From Halorarum halophilum (GTDB lineage Archaea; Halobacteriota; Halobacteria; Halobacteriales; Haloferacaceae): a stretch of DNA of 64,000 nucleotides. The notes beneath the pieces were generated by a model. That model worked only from the letters and a program-made list of their open reading frames with translations. It had not been told where the DNA came from and made no database searches. Made by a program: the position numbers and the translations under genes. Where the stretch lies: assembly GCF_013401515.1 (NCBI RefSeq), contig NZ_CP058529.1, positions 3,410,001-3,474,000 of the forward strand, given 5' to 3'. Below are positions 8,983-17,863 of the stretch, piece after piece (position 1 is the stretch's first letter; the number at the start of each line of letters is the position of its first letter).

Positions 8983-9025
8983 TTACTACCATGTACAATA
9001 AAAATTATGGGTGAATAATTACTAC
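8983..9025 (-). promoter_or_regulatory. promoter/operator of the ABC operon
   Basis: The 52-nt gap between the GH15 gene and the solute-binding protein gene is strikingly AT-rich. Read on the minus strand it contains a T-rich TATA element (TTTTTATTG, about 8998-9006) ~33 nt from the ATG, and directly upstream a perfect inverted repeat AATTAT-GGGTGA-ATAATT at 9003-9020. In addition the heptamer TTACTAC (plus strand) occurs at 8983-8989 and 9019-9025, on both sides of the TATA box. These are candidate binding sites, possibly for the TrmB-type regulator. Confidence 0.6.
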
Positions 9026-11019
9026 ATCCTTTTCTCGGGGAGCCCTGCCGGCGTCGACGCTCCTGCCGCCGTCAGCGTCGCGAGCGTCGCGCTCCGAATG
9101 GCATGGGGCCACCCCAGCGGGGTCGCGCTGTCGGGCGTTCCGTCGTCGAAGCGTTGCTCCGGGAGGTAGTCAGCGTCGGTCGAGAGCGGCCCGTCTGGAG
9201 CGACCAGCGCCAGCAGCCGGTGGGAACGGCCGAACCAATCGTTCGCCCGGTCGTCGCCCCGTTCCCTGAGGAGCGTCCCGACCGATGCGGCCGCCCGGGC
9301 GCCCCAGGCCGTCGAGACGGTCCAAACCTTCTCTCGAGCCTGCTCCTGCCGACGCCACGGGTCGCCCTCGTAGCGGACCAGACCGTCGACGGCGTCGGTC
9401 GTCCGGCGGAGCCCCCCGAGCGTGGCCTCGAGATGTATCAGGAGCCGCTCGACGTGCACGTCGTCCACGGCGGCGATGCGGGCGTACTCACGGTAGGCGT
9501 CCGCGAGCGCGAGGGTCGCGGAGTCGAGCCTGTCGTCGACCTCGTCGCGGTCGGTTCTGAGTGCGTACGCACCCCGTTCCGGCACCCAGAGGTCCTCTAT
9601 CGCTTCCGACACACGCCCGGCCGCGTCGCGGGCGCGGTGGGCGTCGGGGTGGTCCGTCGCGGCGACGGCGGCGTACCCCTCGAGGAACGTCGCGGCGGTG
9701 TGGGTGAACCGGCCGTGCATGTCCTCCCACGCGTTCTGACAGCGGACGGGGCGGCCGTCATCGGCCGTGTCCGCGAGCATCGCGTCGACGCCGTCGGCGA
9801 TGGCCTCGTCCACGTCGTCGGCGACCCCGGACGCCGGCCCGTGTTCCCGGTACGCCGCCAGGAACGACAGGACGCTCGCGGTCTGGTCGGCCTGGTAGGC
9901 GTCGCCGCCGCCGTCGGTGAGCCGGTCGTTCGCCCAGCCGGGAGCGAGCGCGCCGTCGCCCGGCCAGACGCGGTGGGGCCAAGTCCCATCCTCGCCCTGG
10001 GCGTCGCAGTACGCCCGGGCGCTCTTCGCGTGCCAGTCGGTCAACCCGAGGTCGAACTCCCGGTCGGCCTCCAGCAGGAACCCGGCGATCTCGGCGTCGT
10101 CGCGGAACCAGGTGTAGCCGTAGCCGCCCGAGTTGGCGTAGAACCGATCGAACTCCGGCCCGGCGATCCGTCGGCCGGCCGTACCCCGGAGGAGCGACAG
10201 CACGCGCAGGTCCGACGCCACGGCCGGGGTCGGGGTCGTGTCGGCCAGTGTGTGCTCGGTCGCGACACTCCGGAGGGCGGTCGGCCCGTCATGCTCGCGC
10301 GCCGCCTCGCGGACGCGAGCGAGCCCCGCCTCCCGGTCACGTCCGGCCGGGAGCGTCGAGAGCGTAACCGCGCCCTCGGTCGGCTCCGCAACCGCGACGA
10401 CCGCGCCGCTCAACACCGCCTCCTCGCCGGACTCGCCGAGGGAAGCGCCCCCATTACGGAGGGCGTCGAAGTTCGGGACGGCCTCGCCGCGAACCTCACG
10501 GAAGCCGTCCGCCGCGGCGATGTAGTCGTGCTCGTGGGCGTGGTACGCCTCCACGGCGTCGCTGTGGTGGAGCTGTGCGACGCGACCCGTCCGCCCGTCG
10601 GGCGCGAACGCGACGGCGGCGACGAGCGGCGCCGCCAGTCCCCGAACGTGCCGGACGTGCGCGTCGCCGTCCCCGAGCGCGAGGTCGAACAGTTCGACCC
10701 GCCCGTTCGGCGTGGCGACCTCGGTGACGACGAGCGCGGTGTCCTCGTGGTACCGCTGGCCGACCGGTTCACACCTATCGTCGTCGAACCATGCCACCCC
10801 GTCATTCGTCTCGATGCCGAACCGGGCGGCGGCGATACCGGCCCGCCGCGAGAACGGGTAGCCGAAGTCCGCGATGGTGCCGTCGGGTTCGACGTGGAGG
10901 AGCCTGTCCCCGTCCGGGTCGCCGGTGAATCGCCCCGCGACGGTGCGCCGTTCGCCGGGGAACCGTGTCGAATCCCCCTCGTGACGACGCGCGTCCTCCA
11001 GGGCGAATCGGAGATGCAT
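9022..11019 (-). CDS. glycoside hydrolase family 15 protein (glucoamylase/trehalase-like)
   Basis: A 665-residue protein with an N-terminal beta-rich domain (to about residue 250) and a C-terminal (alpha/alpha)6 barrel typical of GH15. Recognisable blocks are GGYGYTWFRDDAEIAGFLLEA near 300, WPHRVWPGDG near 355, and QNAWEDMHGRFTHTAA near 428-443, where Glu432 is the likely general acid. GH15 enzymes release glucose from starch, dextrins, trehalose or glucosides. No signal peptide is visible, so it probably acts in the cytoplasm on imported oligosaccharides. TATA-like ATAAAA complement at 11045-11050 lies 28 nt upstream of the ATG, implying a leaderless message. The adjacent ABC importer and TrmB regulator support a sugar catabolic role. 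Confidence 0.9.
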   Translation of the reverse strand: MHLRFALEDARRHEGDSTRFPGERRTVAGRFTGDPDGDRLLHVEPDGTIADFGYPFSRRAGIAAARFGIETNDGVAWFDDDRCEPVGQRYHEDTALVVTEVATPNGRVELFDLALGDGDAHVRHVRGLAAPLVAAVAFAPDGRTGRVAQLHHSDAVEAYHAHEHDYIAAADGFREVRGEAVPNFDALRNGGASLGESGEEAVLSGAVVAVAEPTEGAVTLSTLPAGRDREAGLARVREAAREHDGPTALRSVATEHTLADTTPTPAVASDLRVLSLLRGTAGRRIAGPEFDRFYANSGGYGYTWFRDDAEIAGFLLEADREFDLGLTDWHAKSARAYCDAQGEDGTWPHRVWPGDGALAPGWANDRLTDGGGDAYQADQTASVLSFLAAYREHGPASGVADDVDEAIADGVDAMLADTADDGRPVRCQNAWEDMHGRFTHTAATFLEGYAAVAATDHPDAHRARDAAGRVSEAIEDLWVPERGAYALRTDRDEVDDRLDSATLALADAYREYARIAAVDDVHVERLLIHLEATLGGLRRTTDAVDGLVRYEGDPWRRQEQAREKVWTVSTAWGARAAASVGTLLRERGDDRANDWFGRSHRLLALVAPDGPLSTDADYLPEQRFDDGTPDSATPLGWPHAIRSATLATLTAAGASTPAGLPEKRM

Positions 11020-11241
11020 GGCCGGTGTCGCGAGAGCCTGGGTGATAAAACCGAGCTGTAATAGTCATTCGTTCTTTTTCCGCAGCTGTCGGTCCGGGAC
11101 GACTGCTCCATCCCGTTCCCTCAGGTTCCGGGGCGGCTCGGCTCCCGGTCGTCGGGCAGTTCGGCAAGCGGACTTCGCCGCCGTTTTCGAGGCTTCCCTC
11201 CGATCAGCCGCGGACCTCGCCGTACGTCGTCCGCAGCTTCG

Positions 11242-12159
11242 CTACCGCTCGGCCTCGGTGAACGTCCGCACCGACTCGAACTCCCCGTCGGCGATGGCGT
11301 CGGCGACCGCGTCCGTGTCGACGTCGGGCGTTTCCCGTGGGTACTTCCGCCGGAAGTAGCCGACGAGGTTCGCCACGTCGCGAGCCAGCAGTTCGTCGGC
11401 GTTCTCGTGGTCCGTCTCGACCGACTGTGGCCAGTCGAACACGACGACGCCGTCCTCGCTGACGGCGACGTTGTACTCGCTCATGTCGGCGTGGACGTAG
11501 CCGACCCGGTAGGCCGTGGCCATCTCCCGGAGGACCAGGTCCAGGACGCCGACGACCTGCTCGGACCGGAGTTTCGCGTCGGCGAGCTCAGGTCCGGGGA
11601 GCTTCTCCATCACGATGGCGTGGCGGTTGTGGTCCACCGGGCGGGGGACGGACACCGTCGGGTAGAGGTCCTCCAGCGCGCCGTACTCGCGCTCGGCGGC
11701 CTTCCGGGCGGTGTACTGCCAGGAGACGTGGTGGTGGTCCGCGGTGTAGTCGCGCCCCTTGCGGACCTCCCGGAAGTTCGTGTACCCCTCGCGGTGGAAC
11801 TTCAGCGCGAACGGGCGGTACGACTCGACCTCGTACACGTCCGACTCCTTGCCGACGCCGAGGGGGGCCCCCATCCCAAGCACGGTGTCGCGCTCGGCGA
11901 ACGTCCGGAGCGCCAGCGCGTCGTACCCCTCGAAGGTGAGCTGGTACCCCTCGTACTGGATGGTCTTGCGCCGGATCAGCCCGCGGTCGGCACAGCGGTC
12001 GATGCGGTAGTCGACCTCCTCCTCGGTGATATCGGCGTAGCCGGGGAGCTTCTCGCGGTTCACCCACTCGGAGAAGCGCATCCCCTGCTCGACGCCCGAG
12101 AGGAGGTAGAAGTCCTCGGGTTCGAGCTCCGCCATCACCCCGGCGACGTTCCCGACCAT
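11242..12159 (-). CDS. rio2: RIO2-type serine/threonine protein kinase
   Basis: A 305-residue protein. An N-terminal winged helix (about 1-90, with ITEEEVDYRIDRCADRGLI) precedes the RIO kinase domain. Seen: nucleotide loop GVGKESDVYEV (101-111), catalytic VHADMSEYN (Asp225, Asn230) and metal-binding FDWPQ (Asp242). RIO2 is a conserved ATPase/kinase needed for small-subunit rRNA maturation in archaea and eukaryotes. The promoter TATA-like element (complement of GTAAAAG, 12184-12190) lies 28 nt from the start, supporting the ATG at 12159 and a leaderless transcript. An internal ATG at codon 9 is an alternative. Confidence 0.96.
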   Translation of the reverse strand: MVGNVAGVMAELEPEDFYLLSGVEQGMRFSEWVNREKLPGYADITEEEVDYRIDRCADRGLIRRKTIQYEGYQLTFEGYDALALRTFAERDTVLGMGAPLGVGKESDVYEVESYRPFALKFHREGYTNFREVRKGRDYTADHHHVSWQYTARKAAEREYGALEDLYPTVSVPRPVDHNRHAIVMEKLPGPELADAKLRSEQVVGVLDLVLREMATAYRVGYVHADMSEYNVAVSEDGVVVFDWPQSVETDHENADELLARDVANLVGYFRRKYPRETPDVDTDAVADAIADGEFESVRTFTEAER

Positions 12160-12309
12160 GTCTCGTAGGTGGTGTGGGAGGCGGTAAAAGCGGTCGGTCG
12201 AGGGTCGTCAGTGATGTTGCGGGCAGTGCGACATTTGGTGGGTGCCGGGATGATTCTCCGGAAATCCCCCGCGGGTCTCGGCTCGCGCGGTACACGCTGT
12301 GCTTTACCT

Positions 12310-12560
12310 CGGAGCACGCTCCTCGGACGTCACATTCGCTGGCACTCACGTGACCCTCGGGCGCTCGCTTTGCTCGCACCCTGCGGTGCTTGCGGCCCCG
12401 TGCTTCGCCGAGACCGCGGCCCCTTTCAGTCCCACCCAACTGCACCGCAGCCACACCCTCCCCAGCCGATTGCGCTCCTCGGCTCGCTCCGCTCGCCTAC
12501 GGTGCTCATCCCTCGCGCGACGTGGGCCGCGCACGAGGCGCGGCCGCCGCGCGCCACCCG
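12310..12560. repeat. intergenic repeat, copy A
   Basis: This non-coding stretch between RIO2 and the lipoate ligase gene shares exact words with two other intergenic regions. CCTCCCCAGCCGATTGCG at 12457-12474 recurs inverted at 47297-47314, and CGGCCCCTTTCAGTCCC at 12417-12433 recurs inverted at 34663-34679. CTGCGGTGCTTG at 12381-12392 is also in copy B. It is full of short GCTCGCT-like words and carries no plausible gene. Confidence 0.6.
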
Positions 12561-12623
12561 ATTGATTCCCACTACCACAGCAACACCGAGGAGTCTTTGC
12601 CCAGTGGCGGTCCATCTCTGGAC

Positions 12624-13460
12624 ATGACCGACGGCATCGAACCCGGCCCGCTCGCGGACCGCGACTGGCGCCTGATCCGGGAGGAGGCCCGCCCCGGCCC
12701 GCTGAACATGGCGCTCGACGAGGTGGCCGCCGAGTCGGCCGCCGGGGACGGCCCGCGAACCGTCCGGGTGTACCGGTGGGAGCCGTCCTGCCTCTCGCTC
12801 GGCTACAACCAGGACCCGGAGACCGTCGACTGGGACGGCTGCGCCGACGCGGGCGTGGACGTGACCCGCCGGCAGACTGGCGGCGGCGGCATCTACCACG
12901 ACTACGACGGCGACATCTCCTACTCCATCACCGCCCCGGCCGCCGAACTCCCGGGGGCGCTCCTGGACGCCTACCACCTGCTCTGCGAACCGGTGCTCGA
13001 CGCCTTCCGCCGGCTCGGAGTCGACGCCGACTACGCGAGCGAGGAGCGCGAGGCGATCTACCACCCGGCGTGCTACCTCCGGGGCCTCCACCCCGCCCAC
13101 GACGTGCTCTCGGACGGCGGCGACGGTCGGAAGCTCTCCGGGAACGCCCAGTACCGCCGCGAGGACGCGGTCATCCAGCACGGCTCCGTCACGTACGAAG
13201 CGAAGGCGGCCGAGCACCTCGCGTGCTTCGTCGACCCGGGCGTGTCCGAATCCGAGTTCCGCGACCGCGTGGCGGGCATCGCGGAGCTGACGGACGCCAC
13301 CCGCGCCGAGGCGGTCGGGGCGTTCGAGGACGCCCTCTCCGAGTGGGCCGACGCCGAAGCGGGCGAGTGGACCGACGCGGAACTCGCCCGCGCCGAGGAG
13401 ATCGCCGACGAGAAGTACCGGAGCGACGACTGGGTTCGGCGCGTCCCCGGCGGCCGCTGA
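12624..13460 (+). CDS. lipoate--protein ligase family protein
   Basis: A 278-residue cytoplasmic protein of the biotin/lipoate A/B ligase fold. N-terminal half shows [25 protein letters not shown], the [12 protein letters not shown] substrate loop and GDISYSI, all hallmarks of LplA-type lipoyl transferases; [10 protein letters not shown] carries the conserved lysine. It would attach lipoyl groups to E2 subunits or the glycine cleavage H protein. The ATG at 12624 precedes [18 protein letters not shown]; upstream residues belong to the repeat and are unlike the family. No neighbouring 2-oxoacid dehydrogenase genes are present in the window. Confidence 0.9.
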   Translation: MTDGIEPGPLADRDWRLIREEARPGPLNMALDEVAAESAAGDGPRTVRVYRWEPSCLSLGYNQDPETVDWDGCADAGVDVTRRQTGGGGIYHDYDGDISYSITAPAAELPGALLDAYHLLCEPVLDAFRRLGVDADYASEEREAIYHPACYLRGLHPAHDVLSDGGDGRKLSGNAQYRREDAVIQHGSVTYEAKAAEHLACFVDPGVSESEFRDRVAGIAELTDATRAEAVGAFEDALSEWADAEAGEWTDAELARAEEIADEKYRSDDWVRRVPGGR

Positions 13461-13548
13461 CCGCCCGGCATCGCGTCGGGAGACGGCCCGTCCGCCCCGT
13501 CCCGCCGTTTTCGAAGCGGCTTTGAGGGCCGACCGACCACGCGCTGGT

Positions 13549-14385
13549 ATGACGGAACTTCGCGTCGGCGCACACGAATCGATCGCCGGCGGCGTGTACA
13601 ACGCCGTCGACGACGTCATCGAGGACGGCGGCAACTGCGGACAGATCTTCACCCACTCGCCGCAGGTCTGGAAGCACGGCGAGATCGACGAGGAGGAGGC
13701 CGAGCGCTTCCGGTCGACCGCGGACGAGAACGACGTCGGCCCGTGGGTCATCCACTCGTCGTACCTCGTGAACCTCTGCACGCCGAAGGACGACCTCCGC
13801 GAGAAGTCGGTCGACTCCATGCAGAAGGAGGTCGACGCGGCCGCCGAACTCGGCGTCCCGTACGTGAACGTCCACCTCGGGGCCCACACCGGCGCCGGCG
13901 TCGAGGGCGGGCTGGACAACGCAGCGTCCGCGCTGGAGGAACTCGACGTGCCGGACGGCGTGACCGTGCTCATCGAGTCGGACGCCGGGTCGGGCACGAA
14001 GCTCGGCGGCGACTTCGAGCACCTCGCCGGCGTCCTCGATCGCTGCGACCTCGACCTCGACATCTGCCTCGACACGGCCCACGCGTTCGCGGCCGGCTAC
14101 GACCTCTCGACCGAGGAGGGGGTCGAGGAGACGATCGCCGAACTGGACGAGGTCGTCGGGCTGGAGCACCTGAAGTACGTCCACCTGAACGACTCGAAAC
14201 ACGAGTGCGGGACGAACAAGGACGAGCACGCCCACATCGGCGAGGGGCTCATCGGCGAGGAGGGAATGCGCGCGTTCATCAACCACGAGGACCTGCTCGA
14301 CGTGCCCCTGGTGCTGGAGACGCCCACGGAGGACGGGAAGTCGTTCGCCTGGAACATCCAGCGCGTGAAGGAACTACGAGAGTAG
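13549..14385 (+). CDS. nfo: deoxyribonuclease IV (apurinic endonuclease)
   Basis: A 278-residue TIM-barrel protein of the endonuclease IV family. It opens with [16 protein letters not shown] and has the metal ligand segments [64 protein letters not shown] and LVLETP, providing the three-zinc site that cleaves DNA 5' to abasic sites in base excision repair. The ATG at 13549 gives the family start; nine additional upstream codons (from 13522) are unlikely to be translated. It converges with the histidine kinase gene, 12 nt apart. Confidence 0.96.
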   Translation: MTELRVGAHESIAGGVYNAVDDVIEDGGNCGQIFTHSPQVWKHGEIDEEEAERFRSTADENDVGPWVIHSSYLVNLCTPKDDLREKSVDSMQKEVDAAAELGVPYVNVHLGAHTGAGVEGGLDNAASALEELDVPDGVTVLIESDAGSGTKLGGDFEHLAGVLDRCDLDLDICLDTAHAFAAGYDLSTEEGVEETIAELDEVVGLEHLKYVHLNDSKHECGTNKDEHAHIGEGLIGEEGMRAFINHEDLLDVPLVLETPTEDGKSFAWNIQRVKELRE

Positions 14386-14397
14386 ACCGCTCGAAGC

Positions 14398-15669
14398 CTA
14401 CGTCGGGGGGTCGACCACGTCGCGGTCGCCATCCCCGACGTCGGCCGGCCCGTCGGGTTCCCCGGCCACGGTCGTCCGCCCGGCGGCCCGCGGCAGGACG
14501 ACGGTGAACACGCTGCCGGCGGGCCCGGTCTCCGTCAGTTCGACGGTGCCGCGGTACCGTTCGATCAGCGTCCGGACGAGGTAGAGCCCGAGCCCGTGGT
14601 CCGTCCCGCCGTCGTTCGACCGTTCGAACAGGTTCTCACGCTTCCAGTCGGGGACGCCCGGCCCGTCGTCCTCGACGCGGCAGACGACCCAGTCGTCCGA
14701 CTCGCGCGCGGTGACGCGGACGACCGGGTTCTCGCCGTCGTTGTGCTTGACCGCGTTGGTCAGGAGGTTCGAGAACACGCGGCCCGCCAGTTCGTCGGCG
14801 ACCACGGGGAGCGTCTCGGGGACGTCGACCTCGACGGTCGCCGATCCGTGGGCGTCCCGGAGGTCCTGCACCTCGTCGGCGACGACGTCAGCGAGGTCGA
14901 CCGGACCCAGTTCGGCGTCCCCGGTGGTGGCCTCGATGAGCACCCGCACGTCGCGGATGACGAGTTCCATGTTCCGACACTGGCGCTGGACCGTCTCGAG
15001 CCGGTCCAGCGTCTCGTCGTCCAGGTCGTTCTCCTCGACGAGCAGCGTGACGTTGCCCGAGAGGACGTTCACCGTGTTCAGGATCTCGTGTCTGAGGAGG
15101 CCGTTCAGGTAGTCGAACCACTTCTGCTGGTCCTCGGCCATCTCCGCGCGGGTGACCGCCCGCTCGGCGGCGCGTCCGCGCTCGATGGACCGGGCCTCGA
15201 TGATGCCCATGAGGAGTCCGCCCACCCCGCCGACGGCGAACGAGAACCTGCCCCATCCGAACGCGAAGGCGGGGCTCTCCGGCGGCCAGGTGGCCATTAT
15301 CGCGAGGTTGACGCCGAGGAACACCACGATTCCGCCCCCGCACCAGTAGCCGATGCGACGGAATCGCTGCCTCGATATCGAACTGCGCTGGAGCCAGTAC
15401 CCTCCGTAGCCGAACCCGATGGCGAGCGGCACCACGAAGACGACCGCAGTGAGGGTGTCGACGGAGAACAGCGGCGGCGCGCTCTCCCCCTCGATGAACC
15501 ACCTGTCGGCGAGGCTCACGAACAGTACGAGCGCGAGTCCCCCGAGGAGCATCGGGAGGCGGTCCCAGAGCGCGGATCGAGCGGAACCGGTGTCGCTGAG
15601 AGCGGGACGGGCGCCGGTCCCGTCCCCGTCCGTCCGGGACGGACTCCCCGCCCCCTGGGTCGAGTCCAT
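14398..15669 (-). CDS. membrane histidine kinase
   Basis: A 423-residue sensor kinase. After ~35 polar residues come about five hydrophobic segments (residues ~38-165), then a HisKA dimerisation helix with the phospho-acceptor His194 in LLRHEILNTVNVLSG, and an HATPase domain with NLLTNAVKHN (N box), VEDDGPGVP (G1) and HGLGLYLV (G2). No PAS or receiver domain is visible, so signal input is presumably through the membrane part. The ATG at 15669 is favoured over 15699 because a TATA element (complement of CATATACC, 15697-15704) sits ~31 nt upstream. No response regulator is adjacent. Confidence 0.88.
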   Translation of the reverse strand: MDSTQGAGSPSRTDGDGTGARPALSDTGSARSALWDRLPMLLGGLALVLFVSLADRWFIEGESAPPLFSVDTLTAVVFVVPLAIGFGYGGYWLQRSSISRQRFRRIGYWCGGGIVVFLGVNLAIMATWPPESPAFAFGWGRFSFAVGGVGGLLMGIIEARSIERGRAAERAVTRAEMAEDQQKWFDYLNGLLRHEILNTVNVLSGNVTLLVEENDLDDETLDRLETVQRQCRNMELVIRDVRVLIEATTGDAELGPVDLADVVADEVQDLRDAHGSATVEVDVPETLPVVADELAGRVFSNLLTNAVKHNDGENPVVRVTARESDDWVVCRVEDDGPGVPDWKRENLFERSNDGGTDHGLGLYLVRTLIERYRGTVELTETGPAGSVFTVVLPRAAGRTTVAGEPDGPADVGDGDRDVVDPPT

Positions 15670-15696
15670 TAGTGTCGGGACACGGGGTCGTATCGG

Positions 15697-15704
15697 CATA
15701 TACC
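15697..15704 (-). promoter_or_regulatory. TATA box of the membrane histidine kinase gene
   Basis: GGTATATG on the minus strand, centred about 31 nt upstream of the ATG at 15669. It overlaps an alternative in-frame ATG at 15699, arguing that the downstream ATG is the real, leaderless start. Confidence 0.55.
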
Positions 15705-15822
15705 TTCTCGCCCGGTTATCAGCGCTCGAACCCTCGGGCCCCGGGAGCCGATGCAGGCGGAACCGGCCACGGACACAGGTCATCCGGACCTTGATACCGT
15801 TAACCACGGACAGTAACACGAG

Positions 15823-17355
15823 ATGTCGAACCAGTCCCCGGAATCAGACTCATCGGAGTCCGACGCGCCCGAACCGTACGAGAACCTCCTCGACCGCTAT
15901 CGACGGATCGCACACCTCGAGAGCGGCGCCGGCGTCCTCTACTGGGACCAGCAGGTCGTCATGCCCGAAGGCGGCACGCCGGCCCGCGGCAAACAGCTCG
16001 CCGCGCTCTCGGCGACCACCCACGAGAAGCTCACGGACGACGCGATGGCCGACGCCCTCGACGCCGCCCAGGACGCGGACCTCACGGCCGAGCAGGCCGC
16101 GAACGTCCGCGAGATCCGCCGACGACACGACCGGAACCGGAGCGTTCCCGAGTCGCTCGTCGAGGAGCTGACCGAGCACACCTCCAACAGCCAGCGGACC
16201 TGGCAGGAGGCGAAGGCCGAGGACGACTTCGACCGCTTCGCGCCCGCACTCGAACGGCTCCGCGACCTGCAGGTCGAGCGTGCGGAGGCGATCGACCCCG
16301 ACCGCCCCGCCTACGAGGTGATGTACGAGGACGGCGAGCCGTACCTCCCGCTCGAGCGGATGGCGGAGATCTTCGAGGAGCTGAAGGACGCGCTCGTCCC
16401 GCTCATCGAGTGGATCGAGGCCGAGGGCGACGACCTCCCGTCGCCGTTCGTGGCGGCCGGCCCGCACCCCGACGGGAACCAGCGGGCGCTCTCGGACGCC
16501 GTTCTGGAGGTCCTCGGCTACCCGGACGAGCACGGTCGGCTCGACGAGTCGGCGCACCCGTTCACCTCCGGGAACCAGTACGACGCGCGGGTCACGACGC
16601 GGTTCAAGCCGGAGGACCCGATGGACGCGTTCACGGCCACGATCCACGAGTTCGGACACGCGAGCTACGAACTTGGCCTCCCGCGAGACCGGTTCGGCGA
16701 ACCGCTCGGCGCCTCGCTCTCCAGCGGCGTCCACGAGAGCCAGTCGCGCTTCTGGGAGAACCACGTCGGCCGGACGCGGCCGTTCTGGGAGGGCTTCCTC
16801 CCGACCGCGAAGGAGCACCTCGACGGCGTCGACGACGTGACCGTCGACGAGGCGTACGCGGCGGTGAACGCCATCTACCCGGACAACCGCATTCGCGTGG
16901 AGGCGGACGAACTAACCTACCACCTGCACATCATCCTCCGCTGCGAACTCGACCGGGCGTTCGTCGAGGGGGACCTCTCGGTGGACGAACTGCCGGCGGC
17001 GTGGAACCGGAAGATGGAGGAGTACCTCGGCGTCACGCCGGACTCCGACGCGGAGGGCGTCCTCCAGGACATCCACTGGTCGAGCCGGTTCGCGGCCTTC
17101 CAGGGGTACACCATCGGCTCCGTCCTCGCCGCACAGCTGGACCACGCGATGCGGCAGGACATCGACGACGTGGACGCGAAGATCCGCGAGGGCGACCTCG
17201 AGCCCCTCTGGGACTGGATGACCGAGCACGTCCACCGCCACGGCCGGCGGTACCCGACCGACGAACTCGTCGAGGAGGCGACCGGTGAACCCCTGACGGC
17301 CGAGTACTTCGTCGACTACGTCGAGGGGAAGTTCGGCGACCTGTACGGTCTCTGA
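15823..17355 (+). CDS. carboxypeptidase M32 (Taq family)
   Basis: A 510-residue, mainly helical zinc carboxypeptidase. The zinc motif HEFGH is at residues 275-279 (ATIHEFGHASYELG), followed by GVHESQSRFWENHVGR and the IRVEADELTYHLHIILRCELDRAF block that define peptidase family M32. It removes C-terminal residues from peptides in the cytoplasm. A TATA-like TTGATACC near 15792-15799 lies ~28 nt upstream of the ATG, so a leaderless transcript is likely, divergent from the histidine kinase. Length is typical for the family. Confidence 0.96.
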   Translation: MSNQSPESDSSESDAPEPYENLLDRYRRIAHLESGAGVLYWDQQVVMPEGGTPARGKQLAALSATTHEKLTDDAMADALDAAQDADLTAEQAANVREIRRRHDRNRSVPESLVEELTEHTSNSQRTWQEAKAEDDFDRFAPALERLRDLQVERAEAIDPDRPAYEVMYEDGEPYLPLERMAEIFEELKDALVPLIEWIEAEGDDLPSPFVAAGPHPDGNQRALSDAVLEVLGYPDEHGRLDESAHPFTSGNQYDARVTTRFKPEDPMDAFTATIHEFGHASYELGLPRDRFGEPLGASLSSGVHESQSRFWENHVGRTRPFWEGFLPTAKEHLDGVDDVTVDEAYAAVNAIYPDNRIRVEADELTYHLHIILRCELDRAFVEGDLSVDELPAAWNRKMEEYLGVTPDSDAEGVLQDIHWSSRFAAFQGYTIGSVLAAQLDHAMRQDIDDVDAKIREGDLEPLWDWMTEHVHRHGRRYPTDELVEEATGEPLTAEYFVDYVEGKFGDLYGL

Positions 17356-17555
17356 GCCGGGGCTGGACCCGACCGCTCGCGGAGGGGCTCGACCGTCCTT
17401 CCTGCTCGGTTCCGTACCGAAACGCGTCTCGAATCGTTTCGGCCGGTGACGTTCCGAAACCGAACCGTACCGCCCGTCCATCGAAAACCGAACGAGGACG
17501 GCGGGGAGCCCACCGCTTTCTTGCGATTTCACACCCTCGCACGCCGCCCGAAGGA

Positions 17556-17563
17556 CTATATAC
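17556..17563 (+). promoter_or_regulatory. TATA box of the 62-residue zinc finger gene
   Basis: CTATATAC centred about 27 nt upstream of the ATG at 17587. It decides between that ATG and the out-of-frame ATG at 17583, and indicates a leaderless message. Confidence 0.65.
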
Positions 17564-17586
17564 TGCCATGTCATAGCGTACCATGT

Positions 17587-17775
17587 ATGGCGTCGGCACC
17601 GAGCACCGACGACGATCTGTTCGACCAGTTCCTGACCACCCGCGGCCACGACACCGGCCCGACAGAGTGGGAGGAGTCGTATAACAAGAAACAGTGTCCG
17701 GACTGCGGCGGCCTTCACGAGGAGGCCGCAACGTCGTGCTCGGTCTGCGGCTGGCGACCCGACCCCGACCGGTAG
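17587..17775 (+). CDS. small zinc finger protein (HVO_0416-like)
   Basis: A 62-residue protein with an acidic N-terminal half (DDDLFDQFLTTRGHDTGPTEW) and a single zinc ribbon formed by CPDCGG and CSVCGW. The layout agrees with the haloarchaeal small zinc finger family named after HVO_0416; the family name is recalled, not checked. Proteins of this size are frequent in haloarchaea and may act in protein or nucleic acid contacts. A strong TATA box at 17556-17563 supports the start. It stands alone, 88 nt before the helicase gene. Confidence 0.8.
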   Translation: MASAPSTDDDLFDQFLTTRGHDTGPTEWEESYNKKQCPDCGGLHEEAATSCSVCGWRPDPDR

Positions 17776-17863
17776 CACGCCCGGTTCGAACCGCTTTTTC
17801 GCCCGATTTCGCGCCGAGCGAAAGCCACGTCGCTTATGAGGTGCGGGGGCCAGTACGTGGACG

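Noticed and set aside
12160-12623. Possible gene in the gap between RIO2 and lipoate ligase
   Set aside because: Frames are short and compositionally like the intergenic repeat; shared words with other gaps explain the sequence.
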